Positions 24,152-32,903 are shown, counted from the first letter of the stretch. The stretch is 34,527 nucleotides of DNA from JBARCX01 sp049794535 (GCA_049794535.1 JBARCX010000105.1:1-34527), one strand, 5' to 3'. Notes: generated from the letters alone by a model not told the origin. Made by a program: numbers and translations.

Positions 24152-24520
24152 ATGAGCATCAGTATCAAACGTGTCTACGAGCCGGCGGCAAAGTCCGATG
24201 GCCGGCGTGTACTTGTCGATCGCCTGTGGCCGCGCGGCCTGAAGAAGGAAGACGCGGCGATCGACGTCTGGATGAAGGACCTTGGGCCATCAACCGCACT
24301 ACGCCAATGGTTCGGCCACGATCCGGTGCGCTGGGAGTGCTTCCGTCATCGTTATGCCAGCGAGCTGGATGGAAAGACCGAAGACTTACGCCCCTTGGCC
24401 GAGCAGGCAGAGCGACACCACGTCACCCTGCTGTTCGGCGCACGCGATGAAGAACACAACAATGCGGTGGCTTTGAAGGCTTACCTAGAAGTGTGGCTGC
24501 ACGCGCACGGGCCGCGGTAA
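24152..24520 (+). CDS. DUF488 (YeaO-like) protein
   Basis: This 122-residue soluble protein has the DUF488 signature VDRLWPRGLKKE (about 22-33) and the later FGARDEEHNNAVALKAYL segment. AGGGAG lies about 10 bases before ATG 24152. The family is widespread and its biochemical role is unclear. It stands alone and converges on the RssA-like patatin gene. Confidence 0.92.
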   Translation: MSISIKRVYEPAAKSDGRRVLVDRLWPRGLKKEDAAIDVWMKDLGPSTALRQWFGHDPVRWECFRHRYASELDGKTEDLRPLAEQAERHHVTLLFGARDEEHNNAVALKAYLEVWLHAHGPR

Positions 24521-24561
24521 CGACTTGAGAGTGCTGTGCTGTGCAAGGGCCCTCAACGCGA

Positions 24562-25485
24562 TTACCGCGTGCTTGGCTGCCAGGTCGCTATAGCCTGCCG
24601 CGTGCGCTCACGGCCTAGCTCGATCAGTTCCTTCGCGCGATAGAACTCGTACGGGGTGGAGACATTGCGCGGTAGCTGGATCAGCAGGTCCGGCGCATAG
24701 GCCGCCAGGCGGAGTCGCGACAAGTTGGCCTGCATCAGATCCATCGACTGGCCGAGCAGTTCCAGCGCGCCCGATTCGTGCGGCTTGCTCTCTGCGGGTG
24801 GCTTGTCTGCGCCGTGTGGTAGTAGCCGACCAAGCAGGTTGCCGAGTCGTTGGCGAGTGCCGCCTGACTCGTCGTTTGCGACCTCCGCTGCTACGAACTC
24901 AGCGGGGCCGTCCATGCTCACCGCGATCAGGAAATCGGCATGCTCGCGGATCAAGGGTGTCACCGGTACCGGGTTCAGCAGTCCGCCGTCGATCAGTCGA
25001 CGACCGTTAATGCGGTGCGGACGGAACACGGTGGGAATCGCGATGGATGCACGTATCGCATCGAACAACGAGCCGCGGCTGAGCCACACCTCGCGCTCGC
25101 GATCGATATCGGTGGCCACCGCAGTGAACGCTAACGGCAGTTCCTCGATATGCGCGTCGCCAACCAGCTCGCGCAAGGTGCCGATGATCTTCTCGCCCTT
25201 GATCAAGCCGCCGCCGGAAAACGTCCAATCGACGAGTTTGAGCACGTCGAACTTGGCCAGCGTCGTCACCCAGTCGCGGTATACGTCGAGCTTGCCCGTG
25301 GCATAGATGCCGCCGATCAGCGCGCCGATCGAGCTGCCTGCGATAGCAACGATTTCGAACCCGTGGGCTTCGAGCTCCTCGATGGCGCCGATATGGGCCA
25401 GGCCCTTCGCACCACCGGCGCCGAGTGCCAACGCAACGGTGGGTTTGCGCGGTGCGCTGCTGTCAAAGAGATCGGTGTGGCTCAT
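24562..25485 (-). CDS. RssA-type patatin-like phospholipase
   Basis: This 307-residue soluble patatin has the glycine-rich oxyanion loop LGAGGAKGLAHIG (about 21-33), nucleophile Ser52 in G-S-S-I-G and the catalytic Asp in LIDGGLLNPVP (about 163-173). In the RssA family of E. coli this is a one-domain serine hydrolase of unclear substrate. ATG 25485 is used because it starts 7 bases after the stop of the WYL regulator gene on the same strand; an upstream in-frame start at 25521 would overlap that gene. The two genes are probably one transcript, which hints at local control by the WYL protein. Confidence 0.9.
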   Translation of the reverse strand: MSHTDLFDSSAPRKPTVALALGAGGAKGLAHIGAIEELEAHGFEIVAIAGSSIGALIGGIYATGKLDVYRDWVTTLAKFDVLKLVDWTFSGGGLIKGEKIIGTLRELVGDAHIEELPLAFTAVATDIDREREVWLSRGSLFDAIRASIAIPTVFRPHRINGRRLIDGGLLNPVPVTPLIREHADFLIAVSMDGPAEFVAAEVANDESGGTRQRLGNLLGRLLPHGADKPPAESKPHESGALELLGQSMDLMQANLSRLRLAAYAPDLLIQLPRNVSTPYEFYRAKELIELGRERTRQAIATWQPSTR

Positions 25486-25492
25486 AGCAGAC

Positions 25493-26476
25493 TCAGCGTG
25501 GTGGCGATTGGTACCCGCCAAGCGCCAGCTGCAGCAGGATCTTCATTTCCTCGCGCAACGGCAATGGCGCGACGATTTCCGCATCCGGACCATGCTTGAG
25601 CACGTCCATCAGCAACTCCTTCGAATTCGAGTACGGCAGCTGCAATTCATAGCGACCGTCGGACAGCCAGCTGCCTTTCTGTTGCGAGTGCCAATGCTCA
25701 TCAGCAACCCAGCGCGCCGCGTGCTCGGAAAAGCGGATGGTGGCCCACGCCTTCGGCTTACCGGCGAAGATGCCGTAGCTGGAAGCAAGCAAATCGTTGA
25801 GATCGTTCTCGGCCACATCGATCGCGGCAGCGTCCAGTGCCTGTGGCTCGGCGATGCGATCCACCGCGAAACTGCGTAGTGCCTCGCGGTCGTGATCCCA
25901 CACGTCCAGATACCAGTTGTCGCGGTAATGGGTAAGGCGCTGTGGCGAGACCGTGCGCTTACTGTCGCTATTGGTGGTGCGTGCGCGGTAACGGAAGCGC
26001 AGCTGCTTTCGTTCCAGCACGGCGCCCGCAGCAATACGGAAGGCCTGTTGGTCGAGCTTGCGCTCACCCCACGGGATCACCCGGATACGCTCGATCGGCA
26101 GCGCCTTGCCGCTGCCCTGGTCGGACAACAGGTTTTCGATGCGCGCCTTGAAGGGCGCCAGCGCACCTGCCAGCACACCCGGGCCAGAGCGACCGATCAA
26201 CTCATTGAGTGCGAGCAACGCGGCCAGCTCGTCGGACGTGAGCCAGAGGCCGGGCAGCTCGAAGCGCTCGCCTTGGCCCGCTTCGTAGCGGAAGGCCGCG
26301 TGTTCGCCACCCGCGCTTTCGAGTGGTGCGCCCAGCGCATCGCGCAGGAACGCCACATCGCGGTACAGCGTGGCGCGCGAGCACTCCAGCTCGTCCATCA
26401 GCTGCGGCAGTGGTACGGGATAGTGCGCCGATTTCAGCAGTCGGTGCAGGGTAAGAATGCGCTCGTAGCGGTCCAT
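25493..26476 (-). CDS. YafY-type HTH-WYL transcriptional regulator
   Basis: This 327-residue regulator has an N-terminal winged helix (MDRYERILTLHRLL, LDELECSRATLYRDVAFL, about 1-60), a WYL domain (about 140-230, including RFRYRARTT, PQRLTHYRDNWYLDVWDHD and RSFAVDRI) and a C-terminal WCX region (about 240-320). WYL domains sense small ligands or nucleic acids and occur in housekeeping and defence regulation. ATG 26476 begins the conserved MDRYERI. It is immediately upstream of the RssA-like patatin gene and divergent from a membrane-protein gene. Confidence 0.94.
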   Translation of the reverse strand: MDRYERILTLHRLLKSAHYPVPLPQLMDELECSRATLYRDVAFLRDALGAPLESAGGEHAAFRYEAGQGERFELPGLWLTSDELAALLALNELIGRSGPGVLAGALAPFKARIENLLSDQGSGKALPIERIRVIPWGERKLDQQAFRIAAGAVLERKQLRFRYRARTTNSDSKRTVSPQRLTHYRDNWYLDVWDHDREALRSFAVDRIAEPQALDAAAIDVAENDLNDLLASSYGIFAGKPKAWATIRFSEHAARWVADEHWHSQQKGSWLSDGRYELQLPYSNSKELLMDVLKHGPDAEIVAPLPLREEMKILLQLALGGYQSPPR

Positions 26477-26572
26477 GTCGATTGTCGGCAGCAGGCTTTG
26501 TGTAGCATGGGCATGGTGCATGGTCGCTGCAAGCGGCGCATGTGCCGTTCCCCATCCCCCGATGTGCGAATC

Positions 26573-27463
26573 ATGTCACCCGAAAATCGAATGTCTGACA
26601 ACGGCAGCCTGCCCAGTGGGTTGGTGCAGATGCTGCTGCTGGTATTGACCATATGCGGCTATGGCTTGTGGATGTTGCTGGGTCTGGCGCTGGCGCTGGG
26701 TATCTACAGCTCTGGTCGTGGCGAAGCGTTGGTGCCGCTCATGCTGGGCTGCGTGTTCGTCAGTGTGGGCCCGTTGCTGGCCAGCCTGCGCTTGTTGCCG
26801 ATGATGCCGGACTGGTACGGCTGGCGGTTTGGTCACCGGCAGCGGCCCACACGCGAGACCTTAATGCTGCTGGCAACCTATCTGCCGATGCTGGGCGTGG
26901 CGGGGTTGGCGCATGGCGACAATGATTTCTGGGCCACCCGACTGGTGGGTGCGACGCTGATGGTGTGCAGTCTGGCCAGCGTGGTGCTCAGCGCTTACGG
27001 CTATCGAGCACGCCATTTGCCGGAGCTATCGGGTATCGCAAGCCAAATGCCGATCAGCCGGGTGGTGTCAGCCTGGTATGGCGGTGGTTTGTGGCTGTGG
27101 CTATGCGTGATTTCGCAGGACGCCAGCAATTGGCCAGGCGGTGGGCGTCCGTGGATCCTCGGGTTATTGCTGCTTGCCCTGCTGTTGGGGTTGGTGGAGG
27201 GCATGCGTTGGCAGGCGTTGCAGTCAGTCTCAGTGGATGGCCGCGAGGCACCAGACATTCTGAAGGGCCTGCAGACGCAGCGATTCGTCGCTGCTGCGCT
27301 TACCTACGCCATACCTTGCCTGAGCCTACTGCTGGCGCACGCCGGCAGCGATAACCGCTGGATGGCGCTGCTGGCGGCGCTGGCCTGCGTATCGGGCAAA
27401 AGCCTGGAGCTTCATTTGTTCGATATCGCGCTGCATCGCCGCGCTTCTCACCGGGAGTCGTAA
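26573..27463 (+). CDS. Polytopic membrane protein of unknown function
   Basis: This protein of about 296 residues has roughly eight hydrophobic segments, the first at about 14-38. A cytoplasmic-looking stretch MMPDWYGWRFGHRQRPTRET sits between segments two and three. I do not recognise the family. No Shine-Dalgarno is evident, and the start could be ATG 26573 or ATG 26591. It is divergent from the WYL gene and upstream of a DUF481 gene. The stop codon overlaps an 8-bp inverted repeat at 27463-27485. Confidence 0.72.
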   Translation: MSPENRMSDNGSLPSGLVQMLLLVLTICGYGLWMLLGLALALGIYSSGRGEALVPLMLGCVFVSVGPLLASLRLLPMMPDWYGWRFGHRQRPTRETLMLLATYLPMLGVAGLAHGDNDFWATRLVGATLMVCSLASVVLSAYGYRARHLPELSGIASQMPISRVVSAWYGGGLWLWLCVISQDASNWPGGGRPWILGLLLLALLLGLVEGMRWQALQSVSVDGREAPDILKGLQTQRFVAAALTYAIPCLSLLLAHAGSDNRWMALLAALACVSGKSLELHLFDIALHRRASHRES

Positions 27464-27485
27464 TTCGGTACGGGTGATACCGAAT
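27463..27485 (+). terminator. Hairpin at the end of the membrane-protein gene
   Basis: ATTCGGTA (27463-27470) and TACCGAAT (27478-27485) form a perfect 8-bp stem around a 7-base loop, beginning at the last base of the stop codon. There is no T-run. It may attenuate or stabilise the message ahead of the DUF481 gene. Confidence 0.4.
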
Positions 27486-27579
27486 ACGTGTAACGCCGGC
27501 AGAAATATTCACGAAAGATTCAAGCCACTCGGCTAATGTGCGTGCGGAACATTGTTTTAACAAAAGGACCCTCCCCCCA

Positions 27580-28395
27580 ATGAAGAAGATACTGATCGCG
27601 AGTGCGCTGCTCGCATCGTTGACCTGCTTCGCTGCACAGGCAGATGACGCTGGCGCCACCACCACGACCAATAACAACGGTGATTGGACGGGCTCAGGCG
27701 AACTCGGCTTCGCATCGACCACCGGTAACTCACGTTCGCAAAACTTGAACGCCAAGTTGGGCATGAACCAGGAAACCGACCAGTGGAAGAACAACTTCTT
27801 CCTGGATGCGTTGCGCTCCAAGGGCCAGGTGAAGGTGACCGATTCGGCAGGTGCCACGGTCAACCAGTTCGACACCACGGCGAACCGCTACGACATGGGT
27901 GCCTCGGTGGGCTACAAGTTGGATACGCGCAGCTACATCGTGACCGCCGCGCGTTACGAGCACGATGATTTCGGCGCCAACCGGTGGCAGGCCGTCGTCT
28001 CGGTGGGTTACGGCTATATCGCCTTGAAGACCGATCGCACCGAGCTGTCGTTCGAAATCGGTCCTGGTTTCAAGGAATACCAGCCAGCTTCAAGCACGGT
28101 CCTGATAAACGGGGTCGACGTGCCCTTCACCCAGTCGCGGCAGGACGAAGCCGTGGCGCGTGGCCTGGTCAACTACAAATACCGCCTCACCGCCAACACC
28201 TCGTTTGACGATACGTTTCTGGTCGAAGCAGGCTCCAAGAACAAGTACTACCAGAACGACGCAGGCATCGCGGTCAGCATGACCAAGAAGCTGTCGCTGA
28301 AGGTGGGCTTTGAAGTGCGCTACAACAGCACCGTGCTGCCGGGTGTCCGCAAGACCGACACGCTGACCACGACCAACATCGTCTACAACATCTGA
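27580..28395 (+). CDS. DUF481 (YdiY-like) outer-membrane protein
   Basis: This 271-residue precursor has a signal peptide (about 1-21, MKKILIASALLASLTC...AQA), then a DUF481 beta-barrel-like region. Characteristic elements are GELGFASTTGNSRSQNLNAKLG, FFLDALRSKGQ and strand pairs up to the end VGFEVRYNSTVLPG...NIVYNI. These proteins are induced by stresses such as acid or salt in some bacteria; the role here is unknown. ATG 27580 is preceded by AAAAGGA at about 11-12 bases. A strong bidirectional-type terminator follows. Confidence 0.92.
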   Translation: MKKILIASALLASLTCFAAQADDAGATTTTNNNGDWTGSGELGFASTTGNSRSQNLNAKLGMNQETDQWKNNFFLDALRSKGQVKVTDSAGATVNQFDTTANRYDMGASVGYKLDTRSYIVTAARYEHDDFGANRWQAVVSVGYGYIALKTDRTELSFEIGPGFKEYQPASSTVLINGVDVPFTQSRQDEAVARGLVNYKYRLTANTSFDDTFLVEAGSKNKYYQNDAGIAVSMTKKLSLKVGFEVRYNSTVLPGVRKTDTLTTTNIVYNI

Positions 28396-28404
28396 CGGAC
28401 ACCG

Positions 28405-28421
28405 CCGCTACCCAGTAGCGG
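28405..28421 (+). terminator. Small hairpin directly after the DUF481 stop
   Basis: CCGCTAC (28405-28411) pairs with GTAGCGG (28415-28421) around a 3-base loop. It is close to the main terminator and may just be part of the 3' end structure. Confidence 0.4.
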
Positions 28422-28437
28422 TATGTCGCTCCAAACA

Positions 28438-28467
28438 AAAGGCCCTGCCGTTGGCGGCAGGGCCTTT
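28438..28467. terminator. Strong bidirectional terminator between DUF481 gene and hemC
   Basis: AAAGGCCCTGCCG (28438-28450) and CGGCAGGGCCTTT (28455-28467) form a perfect 13-bp stem with a 4-base loop. A-run and T-run flank the stem, so it can stop both the rightward DUF481 and leftward hemC transcripts. Confidence 0.92.
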
Positions 28468-28490
28468 GCGTATTGATATCAGTAGCGCTG

Positions 28491-29408
28491 TCAGTGGCCG
28501 AGCAATTTGCCAGCGCCCTGCGCAAACAGTGCCTCAGCCACCTGACGACCCAACGCCTCCGCTTGATCGCCTTCAGCCGCGGCTTCCGCACGAATCAACT
28601 GGCCGCTGGCCGCATCGCCGACAAGGCCGTGCAGGTGCAATCCACGCTCGGTGACCGTGCACCACGCGCCGACCGGTACGGTGCAACTGCCACCCAGTGC
28701 GTGGTTCATCGCGCGCTCGGCACTTACCGCGAGGCGGGTATCGGCATCGTCCAGCACCGCCAGCCGTTGCAGCACGGCCGGGCGATCATTACGCGCCTCG
28801 ATCGCGATGGCCCCCTGTCCCGGTGCGGGCAGCCAAGTGGGTGCGGCGAGTCGGTTACGGATGCGCCCATGCAGGCCCAGTCGTTCCAGCCCCGCACAGG
28901 CCAACAGGATCGCTTCGAAGTGACCCGCATCGAGTTTGCTCAATCGCGTACCTACGTTGCCACGTAGATCGAGCAGCTCAAGATCAGGCCGTACGGCGCG
29001 CAATTGCGCCTGTCGACGTAGCGACGAGGAGCCCACGCGTGCGCCGAAGGGCAGTGCGGCCAAGTCGGCGAAGTCGTTGCTGATGAACGCATCGGCGGCA
29101 TCGGCGCGTGGCAGGATCGCCGGCAGCGTAAAACCGGGCTCCAGTTCGGCCGGCACATCCTTGAGCGAATGCACGGCGAGATCGGCGCGGCCTTCCAGCA
29201 TCGCCACTTCGAGTTCCTTGAGGAACAGCCCTTTTCCCCCAATCTCCGCCAACGGCCGGTCGATGATCTCATCACCACGCGTGGTCATCGGCACCAGCTC
29301 CACGATCAGATCTGGATGCGCTGCACGCAACAGCGTCGCCACGTGCTCGGCCTGCCACAGCGCAAGCGTGCTCTGACGGGTGGCGATACGCAGGGTGGTC
29401 GGGGTCAT
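28491..29408 (-). CDS. hemC: Hydroxymethylbilane synthase (porphobilinogen deaminase)
   Basis: This 305-residue cytoplasmic enzyme joins four porphobilinogen molecules to make hydroxymethylbilane in heme biosynthesis. The dipyrromethane cofactor cysteine is Cys242 in GGSCTVPVGA, the same position as in E. coli. Other conserved parts are IATRQSTLALWQAEHV, MTTRGDEI, GGKGLFLKELE, DLAVHSLKDVP and SSLRRQAQL. ATG 29408 with GGAG upstream is chosen over an upstream in-frame start. It follows algR by 119 bp, as in Pseudomonas. hemD, which often comes next, is absent; a terminator ends the transcript. Confidence 0.97.
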   Translation of the reverse strand: MTPTTLRIATRQSTLALWQAEHVATLLRAAHPDLIVELVPMTTRGDEIIDRPLAEIGGKGLFLKELEVAMLEGRADLAVHSLKDVPAELEPGFTLPAILPRADAADAFISNDFADLAALPFGARVGSSSLRRQAQLRAVRPDLELLDLRGNVGTRLSKLDAGHFEAILLACAGLERLGLHGRIRNRLAAPTWLPAPGQGAIAIEARNDRPAVLQRLAVLDDADTRLAVSAERAMNHALGGSCTVPVGAWCTVTERGLHLHGLVGDAASGQLIRAEAAAEGDQAEALGRQVAEALFAQGAGKLLGH

Positions 29409-29527
29409 GGAAGCTCCGCGGTGATCAATCGGCATAGCCCTATTGTCGCGCAGTCGCTGTATGAGCGCGGGGACGAACTGTCGCAGTCGTCGTGCTTTCC
29501 GAAAGTTTGTTATGTCTTGCACGGGAG

Positions 29528-30232
29528 TCACCCCATCCGCAGTAACTTCCGCAGCGTCGGCAGATTACGCCGGCTAACCTCGGGGGTGGATGCAGTGCCG
29601 GCAAGCCGGGCGAGCACGCGGCCGTCGGGCAGGGTCTTCAGGCCAACCAGGCGTGGAGCCGGAACCAGGCAATTGCGGTGCAGGCGAATCAACTGATCCG
29701 GGTAGGCCTCTTCGAGTTGGCGTAGCGATTCGTCGATCAGCAACTCGCCGCCGTTGTGTTGCACCACGACGTACTTCTCGTCGGCGAGCAGGCAGATCAC
29801 TTCGTCCAGCGCGACGCGAACCTGTTCGCCACGGACACGGGCATGCAGATAGCCGACAGGTTCGCGCGGCGTGGCGGCAAGTCGCTGGCGGGCGCGTTGC
29901 AAGGCATCGCGCAGGCGCTCCAGTCGCACCGGCTTAAGCAGGTAGTCGACAGCGCCTAACTCGAAGGCATGCAGCGCGTGATTTTCGTAAGCGGTGCAGA
30001 ACACGATCTGCGGCCGCGCGCGACCGATCAGGCGTTTTGCCAGCGCGGTGCCATCGAGGCCGGGCATGTTGATGTCCAGCAGCAGTACATCGGGCTGCAG
30101 TTCGCCGAGTGCGGCCAAGGCAGCCTCGCCATCGCTAACGTCACCGGCAATCTCCACGTCGGCGCACTCACCAAGCAACGCGGCTAAACGCGCGCGCGCC
30201 AGCGGTTCATCATCGACGATCAGTACGCGCAT
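29528..30232 (-). CDS. algR: LytTR-family response regulator, AlgR-like
   Basis: This 234-residue response regulator has a receiver domain with Asp7/Asp8, phospho-acceptor Asp53 (VLLLDINMPG) and LKP near 106, then a C-terminal LytTR DNA-binding domain (about 130-234, including LLADEKYVVVQHNGGELLIDESL and LIRLHRNCLV). The gene order algZ-algR-hemC is the same as in Pseudomonas, supporting the name. Its ATG at 30232 overlaps the 3' end of algZ by 23 bases, so translation is coupled. A role in envelope or virulence control is inferred from Pseudomonas. Confidence 0.94.
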   Translation of the reverse strand: MRVLIVDDEPLARARLAALLGECADVEIAGDVSDGEAALAALGELQPDVLLLDINMPGLDGTALAKRLIGRARPQIVFCTAYENHALHAFELGAVDYLLKPVRLERLRDALQRARQRLAATPREPVGYLHARVRGEQVRVALDEVICLLADEKYVVVQHNGGELLIDESLRQLEEAYPDQLIRLHRNCLVPAPRLVGLKTLPDGRVLARLAGTASTPEVSRRNLPTLRKLLRMG

Positions 30233-31331
30233 GGCTGCCCTCCAGCAGATTGCCTTCCAACGGCAGTTGCAGCCGCACCACGAAGCGCCCGTCTTGCGGA
30301 CCGGCTTGCACTTGCGCGCGTGCACCATAGCGGAACGCGACACGCTGGCGCACGTTGTCTAGACCATGACCATTGCCAGCTTGCATCGAGGTGAACTGAG
30401 CAGAAGAGATCGGGGGCAGGGCCACAGGCAGCGGGTTGTCGATCGTGAGCACTAACGCTTTCGCCTCGCGCTGTCCGCGCAATATCACCTCGCCGCCCTC
30501 GCGCAGCGGTTGAATGCCATGACGCACAGCGTTTTCCACCAGCGGCTGCAGCAGCAGACGTGGCAACGGGTAGTCGTGCGGCAGGCCATCGAGCTCGCGG
30601 CGCACATGCAGCCGCTCGCCAAAACGCAGCTGTTCGATCGCCAGGTAACGTTCGATGAGTGCCAGCTCCTCACCCAAGGTACCATCGCGTGAATCGTGCT
30701 GGCCTAATGCCGCACGAAACAGCTCGGACAAATCCTCGACGGTGCGCTCGGCGGCGGCGGGATCAACCCGTACCAATGCCGCCACGGTGTTCATGCTATT
30801 GAACAAAAAATGCGGCCGGATGCGCGCCTGCAAGGCATCGACTTGCGCATGCGCCACGGCCGCTATGCGTGCTTGCCACTGCGCTAGTACATAGAAATAA
30901 CGCAGCATCGCTGCGCTGAGCAACGTCGCGATAATCGCGTTGTTGCGTACGAAGATGCCCATGCTGCTGTTGATCAGATCCATCTGCATCGCGCTATCCA
31001 TCCACTGCGCGATCGCGCTGGCCAGCGCCACGATCGACACCATCAACAACCACACCCCGAGATACGGTAGGTATCCAGGCAAGCGTTGCAGCAGTGGTCG
31101 CAGCTTGCACAGCGCCACGCCGATCACCAGCGCCAGCCAATCAGCAAACAGCATGCCCACGCTGTAGCCACGCCAGCCGTGGCTGCTGTCGGGCGCCAGC
31201 CACATCACTGTGACGGTTAGCGCACCCACCACCAGCAGCGCAAAAATGGCCGGCAGGCCGCAGAAATCGGGCAGCAGGCTCGGCTCAACCGGAACGCGTG
31301 GTGGCTCGTGGCGGGCAGGGAGGTCGCTCAT
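30210..31331 (-). CDS. algZ: Histidine kinase of the LytS/AlgZ (FimS) type
   Basis: This 373-residue membrane kinase has about five hydrophobic segments in the first 150 residues, a His_kinase region with H174 in ARIRPHFLFNSMNT and an ATPase domain with PLVENAVRHGI (N box) and NGHGLDNVRQR (G box). The partner is AlgR, encoded immediately downstream with a 23-base overlap. The ATP-binding motifs look intact. The esterase gene ends 27 bp upstream on the same strand, so the kinase may share its promoter. Confidence 0.93.
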   Translation of the reverse strand: MSDLPARHEPPRVPVEPSLLPDFCGLPAIFALLVVGALTVTVMWLAPDSSHGWRGYSVGMLFADWLALVIGVALCKLRPLLQRLPGYLPYLGVWLLMVSIVALASAIAQWMDSAMQMDLINSSMGIFVRNNAIIATLLSAAMLRYFYVLAQWQARIAAVAHAQVDALQARIRPHFLFNSMNTVAALVRVDPAAAERTVEDLSELFRAALGQHDSRDGTLGEELALIERYLAIEQLRFGERLHVRRELDGLPHDYPLPRLLLQPLVENAVRHGIQPLREGGEVILRGQREAKALVLTIDNPLPVALPPISSAQFTSMQAGNGHGLDNVRQRVAFRYGARAQVQAGPQDGRFVVRLQLPLEGNLLEGSHARTDRR

Positions 31332-31358
31332 GCGGCGAAGTATGCCGCAGCCATGGGA

Positions 31359-32027
31359 TCAGCCGATCAGTCGCTCACCCAACCAGTGACTCAGGTCGGC
31401 AATTTCCTGGGCGTTCACCGAATGCGGCATGGGGTAGGTATGCCAATCCACGTGGTAGCCCAGCGATTCGAGCAGCGTGCGCGAATCCACCCCGCGCTGC
31501 AGGATCACCACCGGATCGGCGGTGCCGTGGCCCCCGAAGATCGGTACCGCTGCATTTGCCGCACTGCGTTCGGCGGCAAGCGATGCGCTCATGGGTACGT
31601 AGGTGGACAAGGCCACGATGCCGGCAAGCTTCTGTGCATGGCGCAAGCCCGCTGCCAACGCGATAGCACCACCCTGCGAAAAGCCAGCCAGCACAATGCG
31701 CTCGCTGGGTATGCCGCGTTCCTGCTCACGAGCGATCAAAGCCTCGGTGGCGGCGATCGAGGCACGCATACCGGCCTCGTCCTGTCGTGACAGCAGATCA
31801 AAACCGGCGATGTCGTACCACGCGCGCATCGGCACACCACCGTTCACCGTCACCGGGCGCACCGGCGCGTGTGGAAATACGAAGCGCAGGGCCGGCCAGT
31901 CTTTCGCGATCAACTCGGGCACGATCGGCGCAAAGTCATGGCCATCCGCACCCAGGCCATGCAGCCAGATAATGCTATGCGTGGGGTTGGCGGCGGTTTC
32001 GTGTTCGACGGCGGGCAACAGGCTCAT
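31359..32027 (-). CDS. Phospholipase/carboxylesterase (alpha/beta hydrolase)
   Basis: This 222-residue alpha/beta-hydrolase of the carboxylesterase type has LHGLGADGHDF near 22-32, nucleophile Ser117 in GFSQGG, Asp171 in GHGTADPVV and His202 in MPHSVN. No signal peptide is present, so it is cytoplasmic. Family members hydrolyse small acyl esters or lysophospholipids. It lies 27 bp upstream of algZ on the same strand, and 83 bp after the isochorismatase-like gene, from which it is separated by a hairpin. Confidence 0.93.
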   Translation of the reverse strand: MSLLPAVEHETAANPTHSIIWLHGLGADGHDFAPIVPELIAKDWPALRFVFPHAPVRPVTVNGGVPMRAWYDIAGFDLLSRQDEAGMRASIAATEALIAREQERGIPSERIVLAGFSQGGAIALAAGLRHAQKLAGIVALSTYVPMSASLAAERSAANAAVPIFGGHGTADPVVILQRGVDSRTLLESLGYHVDWHTYPMPHSVNAQEIADLSHWLGERLIG

Positions 32028-32048
32028 GACTTGGTTCGCAGATAAACG

Positions 32049-32079
32049 ACAAGAGCGGCATCGTAGCAGCCGCTCTTGT
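32049..32079 (-). terminator. Hairpin after the isochorismatase-like gene
   Basis: ACAAGAGCGGC (32049-32059) and GCCGCTCTTGT (32069-32079) form a perfect 11-bp stem with a 9-base loop. On the minus strand it is followed by CGTTTATC, a weak T-run. It probably separates the isochorismatase gene from the esterase-algZ-algR-hemC series. Confidence 0.75.
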
Positions 32080-32110
32080 GATTGTTGGCTCAGCGCGTTT
32101 CAAGCGGTAC

Positions 32111-32761
32111 TTAAGCCGCTTGCGATTTCGCCATTTGCGCCAATGCACGTTGATGCGATGCGTGGATGTTGTCGCGCTCAGGCAAGGTGCCGTTTTCAAC
32201 ACAGCCGATCCACTCATCGGTGTTGAGCACGGCAGCGAAGCGCGACTGTTCCACCACCGTGAATACGCGATGGATCTCCTCGGCGCTGGCAAACCCTGCG
32301 CGGTTGGCATACGACACGCTACCTGATGCATCCATCAGGAATTCCACCTGCAGGCCTGCATCAAAAGCATGCTTGATCGTGGTGTCGTTGCAGTTGTGCG
32401 TCATGTAGCCGATCACCGCGAGCGTGTCGATGTCGTGCTGCTTGAGCCAGTCAGCAAGATCGCTGCCGGTAAATGCACTGGGCAGTGCCTTGCTCAAGTA
32501 ATGGTTGCGCGGGCGGCTGGCCACCACCTCATGCAACTGCCAACCGTGCGAGCCATTGGCGAACAGCGGCGCGTCGGCCGGTGATGTTTGCTGGACCACA
32601 ATCACCGGAATGCCGGCGGCGTTGGCCGCATCCATTGCCTTGCCGATGTTCGGCAACGAGTCGCTTAGCGGTGGATATTCGATACGCAGGCCACCGGTTT
32701 CGTACTCATTCTGCACATCAATGACGATAAGGGCGCGGTTCGGAGCTTTCTGCTGGGTCAT
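32111..32761 (-). CDS. Isochorismatase-like cysteine hydrolase
   Basis: This 216-residue enzyme has the catalytic triad of the family: Asp15 (LIVIDVQNEY), Lys91 (LSKALPSAFTGS) and Cys124 (GYMTHNCNDTT). Members hydrolyse amides such as nicotinamide or carbamates, or isochorismate; the substrate cannot be inferred. AAGGA precedes ATG 32761. It is divergent from a GlxA-type AraC regulator, a common arrangement in which the regulator controls the hydrolase. Confidence 0.94.
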   Translation of the reverse strand: MTQQKAPNRALIVIDVQNEYETGGLRIEYPPLSDSLPNIGKAMDAANAAGIPVIVVQQTSPADAPLFANGSHGWQLHEVVASRPRNHYLSKALPSAFTGSDLADWLKQHDIDTLAVIGYMTHNCNDTTIKHAFDAGLQVEFLMDASGSVSYANRAGFASAEEIHRVFTVVEQSRFAAVLNTDEWIGCVENGTLPERDNIHASHQRALAQMAKSQAA

Positions 32762-32903
32762 GGCGGCATTCCTTGATTAAGTAGAGATGAGTAAGTGGGA
32801 CATGTGTCCCGGTGAGGAAATGATCCGCCGATAGGGGTATAGTCGGCAGTGGCCCAAATGCCATAATTAGTTAGAATCGGGCCAACACTGCAGGAGTCGT
32901 GTC
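32762..32903. promoter_or_regulatory. Divergent control region of the hydrolase and its regulator
   Basis: This 142-bp gap holds an inverted repeat GGGACA (32797-32802) / TGTCCC (32805-32810) with a 2-bp spacer. It lies just upstream of the hydrolase start and is a candidate site for the GlxA-type regulator. A wider pair GGCCC / GGGCC flanks an AT-rich block before the regulator ATG; TAGAAT there is a possible -10. Confidence 0.5.
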
